Origin: Sediminimonas qiaohouensis DSM 21189
GTDB lineage: Bacteria > Pseudomonadota > Alphaproteobacteria > Rhodobacterales > Rhodobacteraceae
DNA: 64,000 bases
Assembly: GCF_000423645.1 (NCBI RefSeq)
Contig: NZ_AUIJ01000003.1
Location: 1 to 64,000 of the forward strand
Reading direction: 5' to 3'
In this document: in pieces, positions 44,138 to 53,566 of the stretch
Layout: every line of letters starts with the position of its first letter
Numbering within the stretch: the first letter of the stretch is position 1
Notes under the pieces: generated by a model
What the model was told of the DNA's origin: nothing
What the model saw: the letters and a program-made list of their open reading frames with translations, nothing else
The model's database searches: none
Program-made: the position numbers and the translations under genes

Positions 44138-45877
44138 TCAGGTGGTCAGGTCCAACTCTTCCCGGTTCAGATCGCGAATGCTGATGGGCGTGTCCTGCGC
44201 CTTGGCCAGCGACCACCGGGTGCGTGTCGCATAATCCATTGCGCGGCCGGATAAAACGACTTGTTTGGTCGCACGTGGCCTCAATCGCCCGTTTTCAAGG
44301 TAAACACTGGGCTCCAACGTCATTTCCAGCGCGCCATCATGGCGAAACACCCATATTTCCCCGCTCTTGAGCGCCATTGACACCGCCGCCCCCCCCATAT
44401 CGAGCGAGGGCTCCACATCCGGGTGCAGGTGAAACCGGATCTGGAACGGCACCCCTTCCAGGCGGCTTTCGTCCAGTGCCTTGTCAAAGCGGCGTTTGTC
44501 CGGCTCCTCGATCGCCAGCAAAAGGTCCTCGCCGATCATACCGCGCCCCTCGAACGTCAGCTCGATCGTGCGCGCGTGGGTCAGGCCATGGGTGCGCAAG
44601 TACCCGTCGTGCCCGCCCTGGAACCGGATGCCATCGGGGGCATGGCTCATTTCCACCGGCACGGCGTTCGGCACATCGGTCAGCCATTCGCCGCGCGTGC
44701 GCCCCTCGCCCAGCCGGGCACTGGAATACCCCGCCAATGCCAATGTCGAATGGCTGGCCGTGGCGCGGCCGGCGCGGCGCCATTCGGCCCCGAAACTGGC
44801 GCCCGACCCGCAATTGACGATCAGCGGCCGCCGCCCCGATGTCAGTTCGAACGCCAGGGTCGAGGCATGCGCGCCCTTTGATGCCGTGCCGGTGGGTGGC
44901 GCGCTTGCGTCGATGATGACGCTGGTGCGCCCGGCGCTCAGGCGGGCATAGCCCATCGACAACCCCTCAGGCGCGCGGCGCCCGCCCGTGCCCGACGCGG
45001 TCAGGGCCATGTCCAGCAACCCCTCGGCGCCGCGCCCGCCACCATGAAACCGCGCCAACCCGCCATCGGCGTGGCGCAACGTGCGCAGGGCGGGGGCGAT
45101 CCGTTCGATCGCCTCAAGGTGATCGGGCCTGGCGCTCTGGCCATCTTCGGACAGGGCCGCTGACGCCCATGTCAGGAGGGTGAACACCTCCAGCAGCTCT
45201 TCGGGGTTGCGGGTGGGGATGCCGCCCTGGTCGTCCACCTGCGTGCGGCTTTCGCGGGCCAGGGCGCGGGCGGCGCGCTCGGTGAACCGGGACATGCCCT
45301 GCAACGACAGGCCAGCATAGAGTAGCCCCGTCATCGCCTCGAACCGGGGCAGGCCGGGCGCCGCCGCCTGCCAACGGCGGCCAAGGAAAATCGCCTGATG
45401 GGCCAGCGCGCGGTAAAACGCCTGCGCCTGTTCGGCGTCCTGCCCCCGCAGCAGGAACAGCGCGTGGTGAATCCACCGGATCATGCGCCTGCCGGTCAGC
45501 TCGGGCGTCCACCCGGGGCCGAGGCCGCGACCATAAAGCGTGATCCATTCCCACAGCCACGCCTGCGCCCGCGCCCGCGCGGTCGCGTCGCCCACCGCGG
45601 CCAGGTCATCGAGCCAGCGAAACCCGTGCAGCGCGTCGGCAAAATCGGCGTCCGGCGGCATGATCCCCCACGGGGACCGGCCCGGCGCCTCGATCAAATG
45701 CCCGGCGAACAGGTAGTTGCCCGCCAGCAACTGCCGCCCCCGCGCATATGATCCGATGGTGCGCGGCTCTGGCTGGCTGACGAAGCCGGTGGCCGGGCGC
45801 GCAATGCTACTCGCCCGCGCGTGCACGCGGTTCATCCAGCGCGTGAGCCGCGCCGAAACGCTGTTGGGTGTGGGCAT
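44138..45877 (-). CDS. Heparinase II/III-family protein
   Basis: A 579-residue protein with the heparinase II/III architecture. An alpha-helical toroid ([51 protein letters not shown]) is followed by a C-terminal beta-sandwich with the family motif [20 protein letters not shown] and [16 protein letters not shown]. No clear signal peptide is seen at the chosen ATG 45877 ([20 protein letters not shown]). Its place between rsmB and purH suggests a widely kept cell-envelope role. The substrate is unknown. Confidence 0.88.
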   Translation of the reverse strand: MPTPNSVSARLTRWMNRVHARASSIARPATGFVSQPEPRTIGSYARGRQLLAGNYLFAGHLIEAPGRSPWGIMPPDADFADALHGFRWLDDLAAVGDATARARAQAWLWEWITLYGRGLGPGWTPELTGRRMIRWIHHALFLLRGQDAEQAQAFYRALAHQAIFLGRRWQAAAPGLPRFEAMTGLLYAGLSLQGMSRFTERAARALARESRTQVDDQGGIPTRNPEELLEVFTLLTWASAALSEDGQSARPDHLEAIERIAPALRTLRHADGGLARFHGGGRGAEGLLDMALTASGTGGRRAPEGLSMGYARLSAGRTSVIIDASAPPTGTASKGAHASTLAFELTSGRRPLIVNCGSGASFGAEWRRAGRATASHSTLALAGYSSARLGEGRTRGEWLTDVPNAVPVEMSHAPDGIRFQGGHDGYLRTHGLTHARTIELTFEGRGMIGEDLLLAIEEPDKRRFDKALDESRLEGVPFQIRFHLHPDVEPSLDMGGAAVSMALKSGEIWVFRHDGALEMTLEPSVYLENGRLRPRATKQVVLSGRAMDYATRTRWSLAKAQDTPISIRDLNREELDLTT

Positions 45878-45958
45878 CTGCACGGGCCTCTCACGCACTT
45901 GCGGCGTCTTGGTGCGATCATACCCACCGACGGCGCGCCTGTCACCCGTGTTGTGCGC

Positions 45959-46028
45959 GGGGGGCTGTCCGCCCCCCATCGCGCCAAGGCGCGATACCCC
46001 CCGAGAGTATTTTGGGCAAGATGAAGCA
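45959..46028 (+). repeat. Dispersed double-hairpin element, copy C
   Basis: Hairpin one is GGGGGGC-TGTCC-GCCCCCC (45959-45977). Hairpin two is the near-palindrome ATCGCGCCAAGGCGCGAT (45978-45995). A C-run and the tail GAGAGTATTTTGGGCAAGAT follow, continuing GAAGCAG. The copy lies between two minus-strand genes but is oriented plus, antisense to both. Confidence 0.7.
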
Positions 46029-46032
46029 GGGC

Positions 46033-47298
46033 TTAGCGAATGAGCGCGGCGATATAGAACCCGTCCATACCGCCCAAGTCCGGCCAATAGTCGGGGCGCA
46101 GGCGCAAGCCGCCTTCGGGGGTGATCCATTCGGGCGCGATCCCCGGAAGGTTGAGGGCGGCGGCGTCGGTGGCTAGGCCGGGATGGCGGGCAAGCGCCTC
46201 TTCGACCTGGCATTCGCCCTCGTCGGGCAGCAGCGAACAGGTGCAGTAGATCAGCCGCCCGCCGGGGGCCAGCAGGCCAAGGGCGTGGTCGATCATGCGC
46301 GCCTGTAGCTCCATCAACGCGCCGTAGTTCGATCCGTCCTGCGCGTGTGGCAGGTCCGGGTGGCGGCGAATCGTGCCCGTGGCCGAGCAGGGCGCATCCA
46401 GCAAGATCGCGTCATAGCGTCCCTCGTGCGCCAGCGCATCGTCAACCACCGTGGTGGCCGTCAGCCCGGTGCGGGCCAGGTTCTCGCGCACTCGGTCCAT
46501 GCGCGCGGGCGATATGTCCAGCGCGGTCACATCCGCGCCGGCGGCGGCCAGTTGCATGGTCTTACCGCCCGGCGCGGCGCACATGTCCAGCACCGCCTCG
46601 CCGCGCTGCGCGGCCAGGATGCGCGCGGGCATGGCGGCGGCGGCGTCCTGCACCCACCATTGCCCGTCTTCGAACCCCGGCAGGCCCGAGACCTGCCCGC
46701 CCTGCGGTAGCCTGACCGTGCCGGTGGGCAGTAGCGTGCCGCCCAGCATCTGCGCCACGGCGGCGTGATCGTCCCGCGCGGTGATGTCCAGCGGCGCACC
46801 GGCGAAATGCGCGGCCTCCATCGCGGCGACGATGGGCGCGCCGTAGGCATCGCTGAGCGGCGCGCGCAGCCATTTGGGCAGGCGCGGCACGCGCAGCTTG
46901 CCCCATGCCCCGGGCCCTTCGGCGGCGATCTTGCGCAGCACGGCGTTGACCATCCCCTTCATCGGCGCGCGGCGTTTGTCTGCGGCGACGATCGACACCG
47001 CGTCATTGACCACGCCATGCGCATCCCCGCCCTGGCATATCTCGACCGTGGAAAGGCGCAGCACGTTGCGCACATGCAGTGGCGGCGCCTTGCGCAGGTG
47101 CCGCGCCAGCAGGCGATCGGCCCGCTCCAGCCCGCGCAGCGTATCCAGCGCAAGGCGCTGCGCGCGGGCGCGGTCGGCGGGGTCAAGCCGGTGCAGGGCG
47201 CCGCCCGACAGGGCCTCGGGCATCAGGCGCCTCTCGCCCAGAACCTGATCCAGCAGGAAAACGGCGCTGCCGCGCGGGGTCGGGGCGGGGGATGTCAT
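46033..47298 (-). CDS. rsmB: 16S rRNA (cytosine-967-C5)-methyltransferase-like protein
   Basis: A 421-residue protein with an N-terminal NusB-like RNA-binding domain (RAQRLALDTLRGLERADRLL, about residues 10-135) and a C-terminal Rossmann methylase. The methylase has the SAM motif VLDMCAAPGGKTMQLAAAGA and the two RsmB-type cysteines in LLDAPCSATG and YCTCSLLPDEGE. The target inferred from the family is C967 of 16S rRNA. ATG 47298 (MTSPAPTPRGSAVFLL) is chosen over an upstream ATG that would overlap the divergent small gene. Confidence 0.92.
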   Translation of the reverse strand: MTSPAPTPRGSAVFLLDQVLGERRLMPEALSGGALHRLDPADRARAQRLALDTLRGLERADRLLARHLRKAPPLHVRNVLRLSTVEICQGGDAHGVVNDAVSIVAADKRRAPMKGMVNAVLRKIAAEGPGAWGKLRVPRLPKWLRAPLSDAYGAPIVAAMEAAHFAGAPLDITARDDHAAVAQMLGGTLLPTGTVRLPQGGQVSGLPGFEDGQWWVQDAAAAMPARILAAQRGEAVLDMCAAPGGKTMQLAAAGADVTALDISPARMDRVRENLARTGLTATTVVDDALAHEGRYDAILLDAPCSATGTIRRHPDLPHAQDGSNYGALMELQARMIDHALGLLAPGGRLIYCTCSLLPDEGECQVEEALARHPGLATDAAALNLPGIAPEWITPEGGLRLRPDYWPDLGGMDGFYIAALIR

Positions 47299-47366
47299 GG
47301 CTGCGGTCCTTGCTCTGGCTCGGGGCAGGCGTATATCAAGAGGCACAGCAGTAAGGAAGCCATGCC

Positions 47367-47543
47367 ATGAGCGACGCCGAAAAATCCCTTCCCCCTGCCG
47401 CGCAGCGCGCCCTTGCCGAAGCCGAAGCGCGCCGCAAGGCATCCGATGCCGCGCAGCTACCAAAGGAGCTGGGCGGCGGCGACGGCCCCGAACCCGTGCG
47501 CTACGGCGATTGGGAAAAGAAGGGCATCGCGATAGATTTCTGA
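47367..47543 (+). CDS. DUF1674 protein, SDHAF4-like succinate dehydrogenase assembly factor
   Basis: A 58-residue gene below common length cut-offs. The start is ATG 47367 with AAGGAAG upstream, and the stop is TGA 47541-47543. The protein opens MSDAEKSLPPAAQRALAEAE, and its C-terminus ELGGGDGPEPVRYGDWEKKG followed by IAIDF is the conserved DUF1674 signature. The mitochondrial homologue SDHAF4 helps the flavinated subunit of succinate dehydrogenase assemble. It stands alone between rsmB (divergent) and dapB (convergent). Role is inferred from family. Confidence 0.88.
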   Translation: MSDAEKSLPPAAQRALAEAEARRKASDAAQLPKELGGGDGPEPVRYGDWEKKGIAIDF

Positions 47544-47580
47544 TCTCGCGGCTTGGCCAAGGCGACGCGCCGGAAAAGGC

Positions 47581-48399
47581 TTAGCCGTCCTTGAGGCCCA
47601 GAACGTCCAGCATGTCGTATTCGCCGGGCCCCTTGTCCTGCCCCCATAGCGCCGCCTTGAGCGCGCCGCGCGCGAATACCGCGCGGTCCGTGGCAACGTG
47701 GCGCAGGGTGATCCGCTCGCCCGTGCCGGCAAAGAGGACGTCGTGTTCCCCCACGATGTCGCCGCCACGGATCGCGGTGAACCCGATATCGCCGCGCCGC
47801 CGCGCGCCGGTCATCCCGTCGCGGCCCGCGTCGCGCACATCGGCAAGACGCACGCCGCGCCCCTCTGCCGCCGCCTCGCCCAGCATCAGCGCGGTGCCCG
47901 AGGGGGCATCTACCTTGCGGTTATGATGCGCCTCGATCACTTCGATATCGAAATCATCATCCAGCGCGGCCGCCACGCGTTTTGTCAGTTGAACCAACAG
48001 GTTGACGCCAAGGCTCATGTTGCCCGCGCGGATAATGGGCGCGTGGCGCGCGGCGGCGCTCAGGTGGCCAAGGTCGTCGTCCGACAGGCCGGTCGTGCCG
48101 ATGACATGCACCGCACGCGCCTGCGCGGCCTGCGCCGCGAACTCCACCGTGGCGGCGGGCGCGGTGAAATCGATCACCGCCTGCGCATTCGCCAGCGCCC
48201 CGTGCGCGTCATCGGTGACCGTCACGCCAAGCGCCGCGCCGCCCATTGCGGTGCCGACATCCTGCCCGATCCAATCGTGCCCGGACCGCTCGACCGCGCC
48301 TATCAGGCGGGCGCGCGGGCTTTGCACGATAGTGTCCACCAGCATCCGGCCCATGCGGCCCGATACGCCCGTGACGACGATTCCCGGCAGATCTGTCAT
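47581..48399 (-). CDS. dapB: 4-hydroxy-tetrahydrodipicolinate reductase
   Basis: Reduces the DapA product in diaminopimelate/lysine synthesis. The 272-residue protein has the NAD(P)-binding [19 protein letters not shown], the [12 protein letters not shown] loop, and the catalytic [20 protein letters not shown] (His and Lys). Its C-terminal domain includes [22 protein letters not shown] 48399 is chosen over 48456 by homology. It is divergent from rbfA over 86 bp. Confidence 0.97.
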   Translation of the reverse strand: MTDLPGIVVTGVSGRMGRMLVDTIVQSPRARLIGAVERSGHDWIGQDVGTAMGGAALGVTVTDDAHGALANAQAVIDFTAPAATVEFAAQAAQARAVHVIGTTGLSDDDLGHLSAAARHAPIIRAGNMSLGVNLLVQLTKRVAAALDDDFDIEVIEAHHNRKVDAPSGTALMLGEAAAEGRGVRLADVRDAGRDGMTGARRRGDIGFTAIRGGDIVGEHDVLFAGTGERITLRHVATDRAVFARGALKAALWGQDKGPGEYDMLDVLGLKDG

Positions 48400-48485
48400 T
48401 GCCTCGCTCCTTTTCGTGTTCCATGTCCTGATAGCGAAGCACGCCACGCTTGGCAAAGCCCGCCTGAACCCTTAGATGCGCACCC

Positions 48486-48881
48486 ATGGCAAAGAACAAA
48501 TTCCACGACGGCCCCGGACCCAGCCAAAGACAGCTTCGCGTTGGCGAGCTGGTGCGCCGTGCGCTGTCGGATATCCTGATGCGCGGCGATATCCACGATA
48601 CCGACCTGAACCGCCTGTCCGTCACCGTGGGCGAGGTGCGCATGTCGCCCGACCTGCGCGTGGCCACGGCCTATGTGCTGCCGCTCGGCGGCAAGGGGCA
48701 GGACGAGGTGGTCAAGCTGCTGGCGCGTAACCAGGGCGAGTTGCGGCGTATGATCGGCCGCAAGCTGACCCTGAAGTTCGCGCCCGAGATCCGGTTCCAA
48801 CTGGATGAAACCTTCGATCGGCTGGACGAGGCGCGCGAGCTGTTCTCGCGCGAGGATGTCCGCCGGGATATCGAGGAGTGA
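48486..48881 (+). CDS. rbfA: Ribosome-binding factor A
   Basis: A 30S maturation factor of 131 residues with a KH-like fold. It has QRQLRVGELVRRALSDILMR, the conserved SVTVGEVRMSPDLRVATAYV, and the C-terminal KLTLKFAPEIRFQLDETFDR. Length and order are normal for the family. The next gene begins one base after its stop, indicating a shared transcript. The usual partners (infB, nusA, truB) are not seen next to it here. Confidence 0.96.
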   Translation: MAKNKFHDGPGPSQRQLRVGELVRRALSDILMRGDIHDTDLNRLSVTVGEVRMSPDLRVATAYVLPLGGKGQDEVVKLLARNQGELRRMIGRKLTLKFAPEIRFQLDETFDRLDEARELFSREDVRRDIEE

Positions 48882-48882
48882 C

Positions 48883-49632
48883 ATGCGCGCCCCCCGCATA
48901 GCCACTGTGCTGCTGGGGGTATTGATGTCCTATGCCGGTGCCGCCAACGCGGCCGAATGCCACGACATATCCCACGCGGGGCAGGGCTATACCGTGTGCC
49001 GTGCCGTCCCCGCGCAGGATGTGCTGCGGCTTTTTCTCTATGATGACGCGGGCAAGCCGTGGGGCAGTTTCCGGCGTCTGGATGCGGCCCTGCACAAGAA
49101 GGGCCAGCGCCTGGTTTTCGCGATGAACGCGGGCATGTATCACCCGGATCGCAGCCCCGTAGGCCACTACATCGAAGGCGGACAGCAGATCATGCGCGTG
49201 ATCAAAGGCGCCGGGCCGGGCAACTTCGGGATGCTGCCCAACGGTGTCCTGTGCCTGCGCAAGGGCCGCGCCGATGTGATGGAAACCGGGCACTACATGG
49301 CGGTGGCGCCGGCCTGCACCTATGCCACGCAATCGGGGCCGATGTTGCTGATCGATGGGGCGGTGCACCCGCGGTTCCTGCCCGACAGCACCTCGCGCCG
49401 CGTGCGCAACGGCGTGGGCACCGGCCCCGATGGGCGCATGGCGTGGTTTGCCATCTCCCATAGCCCGGTCACGTTTTTCGAGTTCGCGGAAATGTTCCGC
49501 GATGCATTGGGCGTGCAGCAGGCGCTGTACCTTGATGGCAATATCTCGCGCCTGTTCGCGCCCGCGCTGGGTCGGGCGGATGTGGGCCTGCCGCTGGGGC
49601 CGATGGTGGGCGTGGTCGCGCCGGTCGAATAA
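48883..49632 (+). CDS. Phosphodiester glycosidase (NAGPA-domain) family protein
   Basis: A 249-residue exported protein. The signal peptide is IATVLLGVLMSYAGAANA, and the mature part begins AECHDISHAGQGYTVC. NAGPA-domain features include VFAMNAGMYHPDRSPVGHYI, NFGMLPNGVLCLRKG, ATQSGPMLLIDGAVHPRF and ALYLDGNISRL (conserved Asn, Gln, Asp). Relatives remove GlcNAc from phosphodiesters. The bacterial substrate is unknown and a cell-envelope glycan is a guess. It is coupled to rbfA by a one-base gap. Confidence 0.86.
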   Translation: MRAPRIATVLLGVLMSYAGAANAAECHDISHAGQGYTVCRAVPAQDVLRLFLYDDAGKPWGSFRRLDAALHKKGQRLVFAMNAGMYHPDRSPVGHYIEGGQQIMRVIKGAGPGNFGMLPNGVLCLRKGRADVMETGHYMAVAPACTYATQSGPMLLIDGAVHPRFLPDSTSRRVRNGVGTGPDGRMAWFAISHSPVTFFEFAEMFRDALGVQQALYLDGNISRLFAPALGRADVGLPLGPMVGVVAPVE

Positions 49633-49650
49633 GGCACCCCTTGGTACGGC

Positions 49651-50574
49651 TTACCCCTGCGGCGTCATTCCCGACCGCGCCCGCGCGCGTCTCAGGCCAA
49701 GCGCATGCTCGCGCCAGATGATCAAGACGCCCGCCGCGATCACCAGCGACGCACCGCTTAGCATCTGCGCGGTCGGCACCTCGCCAAACACGAAATACCC
49801 GATGGCGATCGCGAACAGCATCGAGGCATAGTCAAACGGCGCCACCACCGACGCCCCGGCAAAGCGATAGGCAGAGGTCAGGAATATCTGCCCCAGCCCC
49901 CCCAATACCCCCGCAAGGATCAGCAACCCGGCCTCCGGCGCGGCGGGCACGACCCAGCCAAACGGCAAGCTCAGCATCGCAAGGATCGTCGAGGTCAGCG
50001 AGAAATAGAACACCACCGCCGATGTCTGTTCGGTCTGCACCAGTTTGCGAATGTAGATCTGCGCCAGCGCCGCGCAAATCGCCCCGGTCAGAACAAGCAT
50101 CGCGCCGACCGCCTCGGCGGTTTGCATTGTCTCCCCCTCCAGCAGCGTCAGGCGCGGCGCCAGCACCACCAGAACCCCGGCAAGGCCCAAGGCCACCGCG
50201 GCCATGCGAAACAGGCGCACCCGCTCGCTCAGGAACATCGCAGCAAAAACCACCGTCAGCAGCGGCGCGGCATACCCGATGGCGGTCACCTCGGGCAGCG
50301 GCAGCAGGCCCAGCCCGGCAAACATCATCCCCATCGCCGCGGTGCCCACGAACCCGCGCCAGAAATGCCCCATGGGCGATGCCACCTTCAGCCCGGTGCG
50401 CAAATCCCCCCGCAGCATAAGCCACGCAATGATCACCGGCATTGCGCAGAACGAGCGAAAGAAAACCGCCTGCCCCGGCGGCACGTGGTCCGACGTGGCC
50501 TTGATCAGCGAGGCCATGGTGATGAACATCATCACCGAGGCCAGCTTGAGCGCGATTCCCTTGATCGGGTGCAT
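49651..50574 (-). CDS. EamA/DMT-family transporter (second)
   Basis: A 307-residue membrane protein with about ten helices in two EamA repeats. It has GIALKLASVMMFITMASLIK, VFFRSFCAMPVIIAWLMLRG, PLLTVVFAAMFLSERVRLFR and a second repeat with VAPFDYASMLFAIAIGYFVF. Arginine-rich residues end the protein. An in-frame extension upstream to 50958 is rejected because the family starts at MHPIKG and AGGAAAGGA precedes ATG 50574. The substrate is unknown. It is unrelated in position to the other EamA gene at 34128-34997. Confidence 0.9.
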   Translation of the reverse strand: MHPIKGIALKLASVMMFITMASLIKATSDHVPPGQAVFFRSFCAMPVIIAWLMLRGDLRTGLKVASPMGHFWRGFVGTAAMGMMFAGLGLLPLPEVTAIGYAAPLLTVVFAAMFLSERVRLFRMAAVALGLAGVLVVLAPRLTLLEGETMQTAEAVGAMLVLTGAICAALAQIYIRKLVQTEQTSAVVFYFSLTSTILAMLSLPFGWVVPAAPEAGLLILAGVLGGLGQIFLTSAYRFAGASVVAPFDYASMLFAIAIGYFVFGEVPTAQMLSGASLVIAAGVLIIWREHALGLRRARARSGMTPQG

Positions 50575-51038
50575 GTGCGGGGGTCCTTTCCTGCGCGCGG
50601 TGCGGCCATGCTGATCCGGCGGATGGGAAAGGTCAATCAGTGCCCGTGTTCGCCGCTGGACACGACGTTCCCGGCGCGGCGGGCCGACGATGGCCTTTCG
50701 TGGACATTGGGCTACCGTGTTCTGCGCAAAATTGTGCCCGAAAGGCGCCGCGCATCGCCGGGCCGCCCGTCGCCCCAAAGGGGCGCCGCCCATCATAGGC
50801 ACGCCTCTGGCATGACGGCACGGCGATTTGGTTGACGTATGCGCAATGCATTGGGGTTTTTCGGATTTGGCGGGGATAAAGTGCCCCGCACCAACGCAGG
50901 ATCGCCGCACCACGGCCCGCCGATGCGCGACCCCCTCACCCGATCGCCCAATGTCCACGCAAGGCCATCATGCCCCTTGATCTTGCCGCGTCCGCGCGCG
51001 AACACTCGCCGCGATCCCGTTTCACCCCGAGAGGCCCC
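50575..51038. other. 464-bp intergenic spacer between divergent EamA and matB genes
   Basis: No convincing gene is visible. Two small hairpins occur: CGCCCC-AAA-GGGGCG at 50771-50785, and GCGGGG...CCCCGC at 50870-50889 with an AT-rich loop. Promoters for both flanking genes must lie here, but I cannot place them with confidence. Confidence 0.5.
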
Positions 51039-52550
51039 ATGTTCGACGACAATCACCTGATTTCATGCCTTGCCCGCCACGCCAGCACCGCGCCGGACGC
51101 GCCATTTGCGCGGCGCGCGGACGGGCAGCCCGATGTCAGCTATGGCGCGCTGTTCGGCGGGGCGCAGCGGATGGCGGCGGCGCTGGTGGCGGCGGGGCTG
51201 TCGCCCGGGGATCGCGTCGCCGTGCAGGTCGAGAAAAGCCTGCAAGCGTTGGAGCTGTACCTCGGGACGGTCGTGGCGGGGGGCGTGTTCTTGCCGCTCA
51301 ATACCGGCTACACCGCCGATGAGGTCGCCTATTTCCTGACCGATGCAACGCCCTCGGTCGTGGTTTGCGATCCCTCGCGCGCCGATGATATCGCGCCGCT
51401 GGCTGGCGCGGCACACCTGTTCACGCTCGATGCGGACGGGCAGGGCACGCTGGCGCAGGCCCGCCCGGCGCCCGGCACGCCCTTTGCCGCCACCCCGCGC
51501 GGGGCCGATGACCTGGCGGCGATCCTTTACACCTCGGGCACGACGGGGCGGTCCAAGGGCGCGATGCTCAGCCACGCAAACCTTGCGTCGAACTCGGAAA
51601 CCCTGGTGGACTACTGGCGCTTTACGCCCGATGACGTGCTGATCCATGCCTTGCCGATCTTTCACACGCACGGCCTCTTCGTGGCCACCAACGTGGCGCT
51701 TTTGTCTGGGGCGTCGGTGGTGTTCTTGCCCCGCTTTGACGCCGATGCCGTTCTGGATGCCATGCCCTCCGCCACCGCCCTGATGGGTGTGCCGACCTTC
51801 TACACCCGGATGTTGGACAACCCCCGCCTGACGCGCGACCGGGCGGCGAACATGCGGCTGTTCATCTCCGGCTCGGCCCCGATGCTGCGCGACACGCATG
51901 AGAAATGGCAGGCGCGCACCGGGCACACCGTTCTGGAACGCTACGGCATGACCGAGACCAACATGAACACCTCCAACCCCTACGAGGGCGAGCGCCGTGC
52001 GGGCACTGTCGGCTTCCCATTGCCGGGGGTCGAGCTGCGCATCGTGGACGCCGACGGCACGCCCGTGGACCGCGGCGAGATCGGCGTGATCGAGGTCCGC
52101 GGCCCCAACGTGTTCCAAGGCTATTGGCAAATGCCAGAGAAGACCGCCGAGGAACTGCGCCCCGACGGGTGGTTCATCACCGGCGATCAGGCCACCGAGG
52201 ACGCGGATGGCTACATCACCATAGTCGGCCGCGCCAAGGACATGGTGATCACCGGCGGCTTCAACGTCTATCCCAAGGAAATCGAATCGATGATCGACGA
52301 CATCGAGGGCATCGCCGAGTCCGCTGTGATCGGCGTGCCACACCCCGACTTCGGCGAGGCGGTCATCGCCGTCATCGTGGCGGAAAATCGCGCAATGACC
52401 GAGGCGGAGGTGATGGCGGAAATCGGCTCACGGCTGGCCCGGTTCAAACAGCCGAAGACCTGTATTTTTGTTCCGGAATTACCAAGGAATACAATGGGTA
52501 AGGTGCAAAAGAAGGCATTGCGCGAAACCTATCAAAACCTGTTCTCCTGA
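51039..52550 (+). CDS. matB: Malonyl-CoA synthetase (MatB)
   Basis: A 503-residue adenylate-forming enzyme that makes malonyl-CoA from malonate, ATP and CoA. It has the AMP-binding P-loop YTSGTTGRSKGAMLSH, the MatB-like signature RYGMTETNMNTSNPYEGERR then AGTVGFPLPGVELRIV, the GWFITGDQA hinge region, and the C-terminal catalytic lysine in PRNTMGKVQKKALRETY. ATG 51039 (MFDDNHLISCLARH) is preferred to an upstream ATG at 50970. No malonate carrier or decarboxylase gene is next to it. Confidence 0.9.
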   Translation: MFDDNHLISCLARHASTAPDAPFARRADGQPDVSYGALFGGAQRMAAALVAAGLSPGDRVAVQVEKSLQALELYLGTVVAGGVFLPLNTGYTADEVAYFLTDATPSVVVCDPSRADDIAPLAGAAHLFTLDADGQGTLAQARPAPGTPFAATPRGADDLAAILYTSGTTGRSKGAMLSHANLASNSETLVDYWRFTPDDVLIHALPIFHTHGLFVATNVALLSGASVVFLPRFDADAVLDAMPSATALMGVPTFYTRMLDNPRLTRDRAANMRLFISGSAPMLRDTHEKWQARTGHTVLERYGMTETNMNTSNPYEGERRAGTVGFPLPGVELRIVDADGTPVDRGEIGVIEVRGPNVFQGYWQMPEKTAEELRPDGWFITGDQATEDADGYITIVGRAKDMVITGGFNVYPKEIESMIDDIEGIAESAVIGVPHPDFGEAVIAVIVAENRAMTEAEVMAEIGSRLARFKQPKTCIFVPELPRNTMGKVQKKALRETYQNLFS

Positions 52551-52723
52551 CCCCCGTCCGGGCGGCTTGCAAACCGCCGCCGAAGCATGCGCAGGTTCCC
52601 GCCAAGGCGATCACGATTTGCTGAACGGCGGCAGGCTTGAACGGGCAAATGAAATCCGTAGGTCCGGTTCAGACGGCCGCGATATGCGGGCGTATCGAGC
52701 ACAAATGCGAAAAGGACAGGACC

Positions 52724-53311
52724 ATGACGATCAAGACACCATTCATCCTCGCCGCCGCAGCAACTGCCGCGCTCGCCCTGCCGGCCTATGCGGGCTCCAA
52801 CGCCCCGGCGCAGCCCGACCCGGTTGTCCCGCAACCCGCCCCCGCCGCGCCAGTGGGCTTTGACTGGACCGGCGGTTATGTCGGTGGCCAGTTGGGCTAT
52901 GGCTCGCTCGACACCGGAACGGCCGACGACGGCGGCGCCATCGGCGGTGTGCACGCCGGTTACGACTTCGACTTTGGCCAGTGGGTCGTTGGTGCCGGGC
53001 TGGACTATGATTTCGCCGACATCACCGCTGGCGGCATCACGCTCGATAACGTTGCCCGGCTGAAGGTGCGCGGCGGCTATGACCTGGGCAATGGCGGACT
53101 GGCCTACGCAACCGCGGGTGGCGCGCGCGCCTACACCGCCTCCAGCGGCGACGACGACGGCTACTTCTTCGGCGCGGGGTACGAGCACATGGTGACCGAC
53201 ACCTTCTCGGTCAGCGGCGAATTGCTGCACCACCAGTTCGACAACTTCGGCGGCGGCGGCACGGATATCGACGCCAACACCGTTCAGGTGCGCGGCTCGT
53301 TCCGCTTCTGA
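52724..53311 (+). CDS. Outer-membrane beta-barrel protein (porin-like), paralog 1
   Basis: A 195-residue exported protein with signal peptide MTIKTPFILAAAATAALALP ending AYA, then a Pro/Ala-rich linker (QPDPVVPQPAPAAP). An eight-strand-type barrel opens DWTGGYVGGQLGYGSL and ends in the outer-membrane signature VRGSFRF with terminal Phe. AAAGGAC precedes ATG 52724. It resembles the Omp25/Omp31-like small barrels of alphaproteobacteria. The following gene is a tandem relative with the same linker, barrel start and ending. Confidence 0.9.
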   Translation: MTIKTPFILAAAATAALALPAYAGSNAPAQPDPVVPQPAPAAPVGFDWTGGYVGGQLGYGSLDTGTADDGGAIGGVHAGYDFDFGQWVVGAGLDYDFADITAGGITLDNVARLKVRGGYDLGNGGLAYATAGGARAYTASSGDDDGYFFGAGYEHMVTDTFSVSGELLHHQFDNFGGGGTDIDANTVQVRGSFRF

Positions 53312-53335
53312 ACCCCGCGCAAGCAGCGACACGAA

Positions 53336-53355
53336 CGGGCGCCTTCGGGCGCCCG
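53336..53355 (+). terminator. GC hairpin with TTCG tetraloop after the first barrel gene
   Basis: An 8-bp perfect stem, CGGGCGCC/GGCGCCCG, is closed by a TTCG tetraloop, 24 bp after the stop codon. There is no T-tract but the stem is very stable. Confidence 0.6.
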
Positions 53356-53539
53356 CTCCCGGCTTGGCGGGCCACCCCCCGCGCAGTTATAGCCAGATGA
53401 TTTCCCGACATGTACGCGCATAGGGACACGCGCGACGCGGCAGGATAGCTGCAAGACTGATGCGAAAAAAACGCGCCCCCACGCGAAGTTTTCGCCGCAG
53501 ATTGCCTGGAACCCCCAATGCGAGTATTGTTGTAACTAA

Positions 53540-53566
53540 CGAGGGCGGTGCCTTCGCGCGTTTTTT
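53540..53566 (+). promoter_or_regulatory. Terminator-like structure in the leader of the second barrel gene
   Basis: Stem CGAGGG/CCTTCG (one G-T pair) with loop CGGTG at 53540-53556 is followed by CGCG and six Ts (53561-53566). This lies 32 bp before the ATG of the barrel gene at 53599. The GCGCGTTTTTT (53556-53566) is also the exact complement of AAAAAACGCGC at 53466-53476, so an alternative long-range pairing is possible. It could be an attenuator, or the 3' end of a small RNA encoded in 53390-53566. Confidence 0.45.
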
